A stretch of 5,990 nucleotides of DNA, from the NCBI GenBank assembly GCA_947452525.1, contig CANGCW010000060.1, forward strand, positions 1 through 5,990. Direction: 5' to 3'. A program made the position numbers and the translations under genes. Of the stretch, positions 1 through 5,466 are shown one piece after another (the stretch's first letter is position 1; every line of letters begins with the position of its first letter). The notes under the pieces were generated by a model. The model saw only the letters and a list, made by a program, of their open reading frames with translations. It was not told the DNA's origin and searched no databases. This DNA comes from Actinomycetota bacterium (GTDB lineage: Bacteria; Actinomycetota; Actinomycetes; Nanopelagicales; Nanopelagicaceae).

Positions 1-1224
1 CAAAGCATTCATCCCGAGGGCGACAACGAAATAACTCGCGGATTCGTTCAAGTGAGCTACACGACTGCCGAAAAGGCAGGGATAGTAGAGAAGATTGAGT
101 ACGACTTTCTAGTAAACGCTACTGGTCCAAAATTGAATTTCGCGGCAACACCGGGCCTTGGCCCAGATGGCCACACGGTGTCGGTATGTACCTATGGGCA
201 TGCCATTGAAGCCGCAAAGACGCTTAAAGAGAGCATCGCTCTGATGAAATCTGGAAAGCGTCAAACTTTTGCAATTGGCGTGGGCCATGGCACATGTACC
301 TGTGAAGGCGCTGCATTTGAGTACACCTTCAACGTTGAGCACGAACTTGTACAGGCGGGGGTGCGTGATCTCGCCGAGATCTACTACATCACCAATGAAT
401 ATGAACTCGGTGATTTTGGCGTCGGAGGAATGATCTTCTCTCAGCAGGGCTTTCAGACCTCGAGCAAAATGTGGACGGAATCTCTCTTCCGGGAGCGAAA
501 CATTAAAGCCATTCTCGGCGCACACGTCTCGAAGGTTGAAGCCGGAATGATTCACTACGAGTTAGTCGACGGAACCGAAGGCACGTTGAACTTCGACTTT
601 GCAATGTTGCTCCCACCTTTTAGGGGAGTGGACTTGCAGGCTTTTGATAAATCAGGAAATGAAATTTCTGATCAACTCTTTGCTGCAAGTGGATTTATGA
701 AGGTGGATGCCGATTACTCCGGTAAGCCTTACGAAGAGTGGCTGGCATCGGATTGGCCGAAGACATATCAAAATCCGCTCTATCCAAATATTTATGCTGT
801 GGGAATTGCATTTGCGCCACCTCATCAAATCTCAAAGCCGCGCAAGAGCCCTAAGGGAACTCTTGTTGCGCCATCTCCACCTCGAACCGGTATGCCATCA
901 GGCATCATGGGGAAACTCTCGATTTTAAGTATTGCCGAGATAATCAAGCACGGCCCCGCAACAGAACTTCCTACTGCTTCGATGGCTGATATGGGTGCAG
1001 CTTGCGTCGCATCTGCCGGATCAGGTCTGCGTAAAGGAAGCGCGGCCTCTATGACAATGTTCCCCGTGGTTCCTGATTACATTGCATATCCGAATACGGG
1101 TCGAAGTCTTGCAGATACTTACGGTGAGATTGGCCTTGCTGGTCACTGGATCAAGCTATTGCTTCATTACATGTTTATTTATAAGGCAAAGGGCCGCTTC
1201 GGCTGGTTCTTGATTCCGGAATAG
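1..1224 (+). CDS. sqr: Sulfide:quinone oxidoreductase-like flavoprotein, 5' truncated
   Basis: The frame is open from base 1, so this is the C-terminal 407 residues of a gene starting upstream. The N-terminal FAD GxGxxG region, perhaps 80-100 residues, is missing, and the GTG at 52 is internal. SQRs are peripheral membrane flavoproteins that oxidise sulfide to sulfane sulfur/persulfide and reduce quinone. Visible support is FLVNATGPKLNF (codons 36-47), the first cysteine at codon 63 (VCTYG), GTCTCEGAAFEY with cysteines at codons 99 and 101, and GAACVAS with a cysteine at codon 335. This matches the family plan of three conserved Cys, two of them forming the redox/trisulfide bridge over FAD. 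The tail (HWIKLLLHYMFIYKAKG then FGWFLIPE) is an aromatic amphipathic membrane-binding end typical of SQR. The persulfide-related genes downstream support sulfide as substrate. Another FAD-dependent disulfide oxidoreductase-family role is possible but less likely. Confidence 0.82.
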   Translation, partial: QSIHPEGDNEITRGFVQVSYTTAEKAGIVEKIEYDFLVNATGPKLNFAATPGLGPDGHTVSVCTYGHAIEAAKTLKESIALMKSGKRQTFAIGVGHGTCTCEGAAFEYTFNVEHELVQAGVRDLAEIYYITNEYELGDFGVGGMIFSQQGFQTSSKMWTESLFRERNIKAILGAHVSKVEAGMIHYELVDGTEGTLNFDFAMLLPPFRGVDLQAFDKSGNEISDQLFAASGFMKVDADYSGKPYEEWLASDWPKTYQNPLYPNIYAVGIAFAPPHQISKPRKSPKGTLVAPSPPRTGMPSGIMGKLSILSIAEIIKHGPATELPTASMADMGAACVASAGSGLRKGSAASMTMFPVVPDYIAYPNTGRSLADTYGEIGLAGHWIKLLLHYMFIYKAKGRFGWFLIPE

Positions 1225-1228
1225 GAGG
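1223..1228 (+). promoter_or_regulatory. Shine-Dalgarno overlapping the sqr stop codon
   Basis: AGGAGG begins inside the TAG stop of the SQR gene (1222-1224) and sits 4 nt before the ATG at 1233. It is the strongest ribosome site in the sulfur operon, and it is the main reason to believe that the very short ORF after it is translated. Confidence 0.7.
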
Positions 1229-1232
1229 AGAG

Positions 1233-1394
1233 ATGGAAAATCCCATGGAGAGCATCGCACACGCGCCACTTCCAACGGAGAAGACGCTTCGTGCGCGGAA
1301 GAACGTGCTTATTCAGCTTTGGCGCTTTCTCTCGATTAATCTGAAGATGGTGAAGATGATCCGAAAAGGTCATCACCCAATGGAGAAGAGGTAG
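1233..1394 (+). CDS. Small basic 53-residue protein between sqr and cstR, unknown function
   Basis: This is a 53-residue ORF running from ATG to TAG. It has a near-perfect Shine-Dalgarno overlapping the previous stop, an 8-nt gap from sqr and a 3-nt gap to the next gene, so it fills an otherwise unexplained 173-nt space exactly. The N-terminal third is polar (MENPMESIAHAPLPTEKTLR). It is followed by a basic and hydrophobic amphipathic stretch (VLIQLWRFLSINLKMVKMIRK, residues 25-45 without the flanks) and a HHP-MEKR end. There is no signal peptide, no cysteine and no clear full transmembrane helix. The Trp/Phe/Leu/Lys pattern could bind the membrane surface or the membrane-associated SQR. I do not recognise a named family. 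The protein call rests on context and the ribosome site, and the function is not known. Confidence 0.68.
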   Translation: MENPMESIAHAPLPTEKTLRARKNVLIQLWRFLSINLKMVKMIRKGHHPMEKR

Positions 1395-1397
1395 AAC

Positions 1398-1688
1398 GTG
1401 GCAGCAAAGGCGAGCCCAAGCCACATCCTCACGGATGAAGAGCAATTAGCGGCAATTATCAAGCGAGTGAATCGCGCTCAAGGCCAACTTGGTGCAGTAG
1501 CGCGCATGCTGGAGGAGGGCCGAAACTGTGAAGATATCGTTATGCAGATGTCGGCAGTGAGTAAAGCCATCAATACTGCGGCCTTTACCCTAATATCCTC
1601 CAGCTTGAAGGAGTGCTTGCTTGAGGGCAAGCAGAACTCCGAAGCGGTAAGTCAGAAACTTCAAAAACTATTTCTAAGTTTGGCGTGA
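1398..1688 (+). CDS. cstR: CsoR/RcnR/FrmR-family repressor, CstR-like persulfide sensor
   Basis: This is a 96-residue all-helical repressor of the DUF156 family, recognised by VNRAQGQLGAVARMLEEG (24-41), NCEDIVMQMSAV (43-54) and KECL (71-74). CsoR copper sensors use Cys-His-Cys. Here the cysteines are C44 and C73, and the residue four before C73, where CsoR has the ligand His, is S69. The 29-residue Cys-Cys spacing equals that of Staphylococcus aureus CstR (C31/C60), which also lacks the His and forms inter-subunit di- to tetrasulfide links with persulfides, releasing operator DNA. With sqr and rhodanese genes on both sides, persulfide sensing is the best reading. The GTG start lies 3 nt after the preceding stop, and the purine-rich GGAGAAGAGG at 1382-1391 can act as its ribosome site. 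The cognate operator is not in the window and is presumably upstream of sqr. Formaldehyde or metal sensing is unlikely without the His ligands. Confidence 0.88.
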   Translation: MAAKASPSHILTDEEQLAAIIKRVNRAQGQLGAVARMLEEGRNCEDIVMQMSAVSKAINTAAFTLISSSLKECLLEGKQNSEAVSQKLQKLFLSLA

Positions 1689-1691
1689 AAA

Positions 1692-2081
1692 ATGAAAAAA
1701 CTCATTGCAGTCCTCTCAATATCAGCGCTCTTCCTCACTGGATGCGGTAGCGGCGGCGGAGATGTTAAAAATCTCGGAGTCTCCGCTTTCGCAGAGAAGA
1801 TTGCCGATAAATCAATCATCCGCGTAGATGTACGTACGCCAGCAGAATTTGCCTCTGGTCATATTGAAGGTGCTATAAATATTGATTGGGAATCCGGCCA
1901 CTTCGAGGCAGATATCAATGCGCTCGATAAGACGAAGAGCTACGCCATATATTGCAGAAGTGGTAATCGATCTGGCCAAGCATCGGCGCTGATGGTTCAA
2001 GATGGCTTCAAGAGCATCTATAACCTCAAGGGTGGAGTTATTGACTGGACGATGAATAGCATGACACTGGTTACAAAGTAA
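1692..2081 (+). CDS. Lipoprotein with single rhodanese domain (extracytoplasmic sulfurtransferase)
   Basis: The product has 129 residues. It opens with a short type II signal peptide (MKK, hydrophobic 4-15) ending in the lipobox LTGC, so C18 would be lipidated and the protein anchored on the outer face of the membrane. A Gly/Ser linker (19-23) leads to one rhodanese domain of about 100 residues: VDVRTPAEFASGHIEGAINI (45-64) is the CH2A-type motif and CRSGNRS (88-94) is the active-site loop with catalytic C88, followed by NLKGGVIDW near the C terminus. Rhodaneses accept sulfane sulfur as a Cys persulfide and pass it to thiols. The gene starts 3 nt after cstR without a clear Shine-Dalgarno and abuts the CoADR gene with zero spacing, so coupled translation is likely. 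The extracellular location suggests that it handles polysulfide or thiosulfate sulfur outside the cell, which is inferred. The acceptor is unknown. Confidence 0.88.
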   Translation: MKKLIAVLSISALFLTGCGSGGGDVKNLGVSAFAEKIADKSIIRVDVRTPAEFASGHIEGAINIDWESGHFEADINALDKTKSYAIYCRSGNRSGQASALMVQDGFKSIYNLKGGVIDWTMNSMTLVTK

Positions 2082-3707
2082 ATGAAACGTGTTGTAGTTG
2101 TTGGTGGAGTAGCGGGTGGCATGTCTGCTGCAGCTCGACTTCGTCGATTGAATGCAGATGTCGAAATTGTCGTACTTGAAAAGAGCGGTCACGTCTCGTA
2201 TGCAAATTGCGGGCTGCCTTATTTTGTAGGTGGGGTAATCGAGAACGAATCAGCGCTACTTCTGCAAACGCCGGATAGCCTCAATAAGCGCTTCCGACTA
2301 GATGTTCGGGTGGGCGTAGAAGTAACGGCTATTAATCGTGCTGCAAAACTGATTCACGTGAAGTCGATGAACTCCGAGTATGACCTCGAGTATGACAAGT
2401 TAATCCTTAGTCCTGGTGCAGCACCAATTAGGCCAGCAATCCCTGGGATTGAGCGCACTCTCACATTAAGAAATATCGAAGATGTTGAAGCGATTGCATC
2501 CGCCGTCGGTCGAACACCAAAGACAGCAGTTGTTATTGGCGGAGGATTCATCGGCGTGGAAATTGCTGAGAACCTCGTTCACAAAGGGATCGCAACTTCG
2601 ATTGTTGAAGCAACCAATCAAGTCTTAGCGCCGTTAGATCCGGAGATGGCGAGCCTGGTAGCCAGCGAACTCACGGCGAAAGGAATTTCTCTTCACTTCG
2701 GCTCTGCAGCTGCATCCATCGAAGAGAACTCGGTCACGCTCGCGAATGGCCTTCATCTCCCGGCAGAGATTGTCATTCTCGCGATTGGCGTAAAGCCTGA
2801 GATTGGTCTGGCAAAAGAGTCCGGCCTGGAGATTGGCACGCGTGGTGGAATAAAGGTCAATGGTTCACATCTCACGAGCGATCCTGATATCTATGCAATT
2901 GGGGATGCTGCCGAGAAGATTGATGCTCTTGATGAGAGCGCATCACTTGTGCCTCTTGCCAATATCGCAAATCGTCATGGTCGAGTAGTTGCTGATCACA
3001 TTTCTGGCCGAGCAACTAGAGAAGTAAATGCACAGGGCACTGCAATCGTTAAAGTTTTTGATTTAGCAATCGCTACATCTGGCTGGAATGAGAAGCGGTT
3101 GAAAGCTGCAGGGCGATCTTTTGTTGCGATTCACTCTCATCCTGCTTCTCATGCCGGTTACTACCCAGGCGCGCAAGGGATGTCTTTGAAATTGCTCGTC
3201 TCGCCAGCAGATGGTCGAATTCTTGGTGTGCAAGGAGTGGGTCGCGATGGCGTCGATAAGCGAATCGATGTAATCGCTACCGCAATGCGATCTGGGCTCA
3301 CTGCGCCTGAGCTTGCCGATCTGGAACTCGCCTACGCACCACCATTTGGTTCTGCGAAAGATCCCGTCAACATGTTGGGATACATGGCAGAGAATGTTCT
3401 CTCTGGGCTCACCCCAACGGCACAGTGGAGCGATGTCGAAGGGTTGGTTCAATCTGGATATTCAATCGTCGATGTTCGTACATCTGGTGAAGTCGCACGC
3501 GGAACACTTCTCGGTGCAATCAACATTCCCATTGACGAGATGCGTGAACGGCGTGAAGAAATTCCAACAGGAAAACTTCTTGTCACTTGCCAAGTTGGCC
3601 AGCGTGGTCACGCCGCAACCCGCCTCTTGCGCGAATGGGGCTATGAGGCAATCAATCTCGATGGCGGATATGCCACATGGAGCAGTTCTCCCGCAAGCCA
3701 CTCATAA
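2082..3707 (+). CDS. cdr: CoA-disulfide/CoA-persulfide reductase fused to rhodanese (CoADR-Rhd)
   Basis: The product has 541 residues, the usual size for the CoADR-rhodanese fusion. Its parts are the N-terminal FAD site VVGGVAGGMSAAARL (6-20), the active-site SYANCGLPYF with single redox C43, the NAD(P)H motif VVIGGGFIGVE (150-160), the second FAD contact YAIGDAAE (271-278), and a dimerisation domain with Y361 in GYYPGAQG and Y418 in AYAPPFGSAKDPVN. The two tyrosines match those assisting catalysis in the S. aureus enzyme. The C-terminal rhodanese spans about 445-541, with VDVRTSGE (463-470) and the loop CQVGQRG with catalytic C503. The family reduces CoA disulfide, CoA persulfide or polysulfide with NAD(P)H through one cysteine, and the rhodanese delivers sulfane sulfur to it. 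The ATG follows the preceding TAA directly, with no own ribosome site, implying coupling. It is probably cytoplasmic and works with SQR in sulfane-sulfur turnover. It is not a simple NADH oxidase, given the rhodanese domain and the context. Confidence 0.92.
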   Translation: MKRVVVVGGVAGGMSAAARLRRLNADVEIVVLEKSGHVSYANCGLPYFVGGVIENESALLLQTPDSLNKRFRLDVRVGVEVTAINRAAKLIHVKSMNSEYDLEYDKLILSPGAAPIRPAIPGIERTLTLRNIEDVEAIASAVGRTPKTAVVIGGGFIGVEIAENLVHKGIATSIVEATNQVLAPLDPEMASLVASELTAKGISLHFGSAAASIEENSVTLANGLHLPAEIVILAIGVKPEIGLAKESGLEIGTRGGIKVNGSHLTSDPDIYAIGDAAEKIDALDESASLVPLANIANRHGRVVADHISGRATREVNAQGTAIVKVFDLAIATSGWNEKRLKAAGRSFVAIHSHPASHAGYYPGAQGMSLKLLVSPADGRILGVQGVGRDGVDKRIDVIATAMRSGLTAPELADLELAYAPPFGSAKDPVNMLGYMAENVLSGLTPTAQWSDVEGLVQSGYSIVDVRTSGEVARGTLLGAINIPIDEMRERREEIPTGKLLVTCQVGQRGHAATRLLREWGYEAINLDGGYATWSSSPASHS

Positions 3708-3749
3708 CAATGGTATTTGATTCCAACTACTAAGAGAGAAGAGATAGAG

Positions 3750-3917
3750 ATGTGCTCACGCACAACATGCCGCAAGTGCGGCAAGGCATCATGGTCAGGC
3801 TGTGGTCAGCATGTGGATCAGGTGATGAAGGGGATTTCTAAAGCGGATCGTTGCCAGGGTCACGCAAATGATCCTAAGGAGCCTGGTTTTTTTGCTAAGT
3901 TATTCGGCAAGAAGTAA
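3750..3917 (+). CDS. Cys-rich mini-protein A, probable zinc-binding, 55 residues
   Basis: The product has 55 residues. I chose the ATG at 3750, preceded by GAGAGAAGAG at 3734-3743, over the in-frame TTG at 3717, because the family-like start MCS then matches its neighbour exactly. Potential ligands are C2, C7, C10, C18, H21, C35 and H38, giving a CxxCGK..W.GCGxH core (7-21) plus a second CxxH (35-38), as in a small zinc-ribbon fold. The tail PGFFAKLFGKK is basic and aromatic. Short proteins of this plan (MC...C.xCGK.TW.GCG.H) are, from memory, widespread and uncharacterised in bacteria and fungi. It lies 42 nt after the CoADR gene and 11 nt before its paralogue, so it probably belongs to the sulfur operon. 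A role with persulfides, metal or redox is only a guess. Translation is well supported and the function is unknown. Confidence 0.8.
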   Translation: MCSRTTCRKCGKASWSGCGQHVDQVMKGISKADRCQGHANDPKEPGFFAKLFGKK

Positions 3918-3928
3918 GGGGAGAGAGA

Positions 3929-4075
3929 ATGTGTAGTGCAGTTCGTTGCGATAAGTGCGGAAAGGCCACGTGGGCTGGCTGCGGAGAACATATTAAAGAG
4001 GCGCTCGCTCCATTCGCCGAGGATCAGCTCTGCACGTGTAGCGGCGATCTCTCCGGCTGGCTACCGCAGAATTAA
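3929..4075 (+). CDS. Cys-rich mini-protein B, paralogue of A, 48 residues
   Basis: The product has 48 residues, with ATG at 3929 after AAGGGGAGAG (3916-3925), 11 nt behind mini-protein A. It repeats A position by position at the start: C2, C7, C10, C18 and H21 occupy the same residues, W15 and the GCGxH motif are kept, and C35 also coincides. At the end it has CTC (C35, C37) where A has CQGH (C35, H38), and it lacks A's basic FFAKLFGKK tail, ending instead in GWLPQN. This points to a tandem duplication followed by divergence. The Cys/His pattern suggests one or two bound zinc ions or reactive thiols. A longer ORF overlaps it in another frame at 3936-4139, but that one has no ribosome site and no family resemblance, whereas this frame has both. 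The function is unknown, and operon context ties it to sulfur handling. Confidence 0.8.
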   Translation: MCSAVRCDKCGKATWAGCGEHIKEALAPFAEDQLCTCSGDLSGWLPQN

Positions 4076-4122
4076 ACCGGCTCTCTTCGTCGAATTGAAG
4101 GCGAACACTCAACAACCGGTTG

Positions 4123-4137
4123 AGGCAAACTCTGCCT
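4123..4137 (+). terminator. Weak hairpin after the sulfur operon, possible terminator
   Basis: AGGCA, loop AACTC, TGCCT forms a 5-bp stem 47 nt after the last stop codon of the operon. There is no U-tract behind it, so it is not a canonical intrinsic terminator. It is simply the best local candidate and may be chance. Confidence 0.2.
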
Positions 4138-4209
4138 GAATAGCAGATTTACTCCACATTTCCACGGGGTGAAACTCTCACTTTCCTCATAAATCCTCCC
4201 CGAAAGCCA

Positions 4210-4238
4210 TAGACGAGGGGGGGTGACGCGTATAGATT
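4210..4238 (+). promoter_or_regulatory. Tentative promoter for the solute-binding protein gene
   Basis: TAGACG (4210-4215) and TAGATT (4233-4238) are each 4 of 6 matches to sigma-70-type -35 and -10 boxes, with a 17-nt spacer. This would place transcription start near 4245 and give a leader of about 70 nt. The spacer contains the G-tract, which is unusual. The boxes were found by eye only. Confidence 0.22.
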
Positions 4239-4262
4239 ACGAGTGTTCGGTGAGCCCCCCTC
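4215..4262 (+). repeat. Inverted repeat with G-tract and C-tract arms
   Basis: GAGGGGGG (4215-4222) is the exact reverse complement of CCCCCCTC (4255-4262), giving an 8-bp GC-rich stem around a 32-nt loop. Inside the loop CGTA/TACG (4229-4232 and 4238-4241) can form a small inner hairpin. The C-tract arm can instead be the loop of TGAG/CTCA (4251-4254 and 4260-4263), so two exclusive folds exist. No U-tract follows. It could be a leader switch, a protein site or a chance pairing of homopolymer tracts. Confidence 0.4.
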
Positions 4263-4307
4263 AGGGTGACCCAAAGAACAGCAAGGTAAACATTCATCTC
4301 GATAAAT

Positions 4308-4312
4308 GGAGG
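4308..4312 (+). promoter_or_regulatory. Shine-Dalgarno that decides the binding-protein start
   Basis: GGAGG lies 5 nt before GTG at 4318. It overlaps an in-frame ATG at 4306-4308, so that ATG cannot use it. The ATG has no comparable site of its own upstream, which favours the GTG start and a product four residues shorter. Confidence 0.75.
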
Positions 4313-4317
4313 AATTA

Positions 4318-5445
4318 GTGAAGTCTAAGAAACTCACTACGTCGGCTGTTTCGCTCTCAGTGCTATTCGCACTCGCGATTCCGGCGTTTTCATCAACAGC
4401 TTCATCTGCGGCCATTAAGCCAGCAGCTGCCGTTACAGCAGCTGATGTCGGTGGAATTAACGCACTCGCTGCTGCGTGCAAGAAAGAAGGCCAGCTCAAC
4501 ATCATCGCCGATCCACACGATTGGGCGAACTATGGTGAAATCATTTCTGGTTTCAAGGCCAAGTACAAGGTGAAGATTGATGAAGCAAATCCAAACGGAT
4601 CTTCACAGGATGAAATCAATGCAGCTGTTCAACTTAAGGGCACAAAGCGCGCTCCAGATGTATTTGACCTCGGTCAATCTGTTGCATACGCAAACCTTGA
4701 CATGCTTGCTCCATACAAGGTTATTAACTGGGACAAGATTCCAGCAGCTCTCAAGGCTCCAAACGGAACTTTGACAAAGGATTACGGCGGGTACATGGCC
4801 GTTGGTTATGACTCATCACTTGGTTCAGTTTCATCTCTCGATGATCTCCTCAAGCCAGCATTTGCTGGAAAGGTAGCGCTCAACGGAGATCCAACGAAGG
4901 CTAACGCGGCACTTCACGGTGTTCTTCTTGCAGCTCTTCTTAACGGTGGATCTACAAAGGACATCTCAGCTGGTGTTACATGGTTCAAGAAGCTCAAGGA
5001 TGCAGGAAACTTCATCAATGTTGACCCATCACCTGCAACAATCGCATCTGGCCAGACTCCAGTCGTCTTCGACTGGGATTACAACCAGGCTGCAATCGTT
5101 ACTCAGATGGCAGCAAAGGGCGTTACTTGGAAGGTCTGGATCCCAGCGAACCAGATCGTAGGTTCTTACTACAACCAGGCAGTAAACGCTGATGCTCCAC
5201 ACCCAGCTTGCGCACGTCTATGGATGGAATATGTCTACTCCGCAGTCGGCCAGGCAGCTTGGCTTAAGGGTGGATCACGTCCAGTACTCATGGATTACTA
5301 CCTCAGCAAGGGTCAGATCGATAAGAAGCTCGCAGCCGCACTTCCTGTCGTGAAGGGCACAATCAATGTGTTCAGCATCGCTCAGTCAAAGGCAGCAAGT
5401 GATTATGTTGCAGCTAACTGGGCAGCAGCAGTAGGAACTCGTTAA
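4318..5445 (+). CDS. Secreted ABC-importer solute-binding protein (Fe3+/polyamine/phosphonate-like class)
   Basis: From the GTG the product has 375 residues, with a signal peptide (KSKK, hydrophobic core 10-24, Ala/Ser-rich cleavage zone about 25-32) and no lipobox. The mature protein fits the type-2 periplasmic-binding fold: GQLNIIADPHDWANYGEII (58-76) is the first strand and helix, DEANPNGSSQDEI is a likely ligand-loop segment, APDVFDLGQS follows, then hinge and second-lobe sequence such as PVVFDWDYNQAAI. Length and motifs agree with extracellular binding proteins of the spermidine/putrescine, iron(III) and aminoethylphosphonate group. The exact ligand cannot be told from the sequence. C54 and C298 are the only two cysteines noted and could form a disulfide. 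Strongly biased codons suggest high expression, as expected of a binding protein. The permease gene starts 21 nt after its stop. Confidence 0.85.
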   Translation: MKSKKLTTSAVSLSVLFALAIPAFSSTASSAAIKPAAAVTAADVGGINALAAACKKEGQLNIIADPHDWANYGEIISGFKAKYKVKIDEANPNGSSQDEINAAVQLKGTKRAPDVFDLGQSVAYANLDMLAPYKVINWDKIPAALKAPNGTLTKDYGGYMAVGYDSSLGSVSSLDDLLKPAFAGKVALNGDPTKANAALHGVLLAALLNGGSTKDISAGVTWFKKLKDAGNFINVDPSPATIASGQTPVVFDWDYNQAAIVTQMAAKGVTWKVWIPANQIVGSYYNQAVNADAPHPACARLWMEYVYSAVGQAAWLKGGSRPVLMDYYLSKGQIDKKLAAALPVVKGTINVFSIAQSKAASDYVAANWAAAVGTR

Positions 5446-5466
5446 GAACTTATTCATACGTTCTAA

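Larger units (their letters stand above)
4076..4317 (+). other. Intergenic region between sulfur operon and ABC importer genes
   Basis: These 242 nt show no convincing coding ORF on either strand. They should hold the end of the sulfur-operon transcript and the promoter or leader of the binding-protein gene. Visible elements are an AACCGGTT palindrome (4114-4121), a small hairpin (4123-4137), a G-tract/C-tract inverted repeat (4215-4262), GGTGA at 4168, 4222, 4249 and 4265, and a tentative promoter. I do not recognise a known riboswitch class. Confidence 0.7.

Noticed and set aside
153..164. GGGCC-TT-GGCCC inverted repeat
   Set aside because: It is inside the SQR coding sequence, has a 2-nt loop that cannot form a good RNA hairpin, and is explained by Gly-Leu-Gly-Pro codons.
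109..555. Reverse-strand ORF of 148 codons inside the SQR gene
   Set aside because: It is antisense to a gene with clear family motifs, has no recognisable protein features and no ribosome site. It is a shadow of the + strand codon bias.
1614..1633. 7-bp hairpin TGCTTGC/GCAAGCA in the cstR gene
   Set aside because: It is short, sits within conserved coding sequence around the C73 codon, and is of a kind expected by chance in several kilobases.
3936..4139. 67-codon + strand ORF overlapping mini-protein B
   Set aside because: It lies in another frame, without a Shine-Dalgarno or family resemblance. The frame starting at 3929 has both and is a paralogue of the gene before it.
4164..4171. ACGGGGTG resembling the start of a TPP riboswitch
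   Set aside because: The required CTGAGA and GAACCTGATC-type elements are absent downstream, so the match is only the opening octamer.
4149..4505. Reverse-strand ORF of 118 codons across the intergenic region and the binding-protein signal peptide
   Set aside because: Most of it is antisense to the signal peptide region. The Ala/Ser-rich translation is a by-product and no ribosome site was seen.
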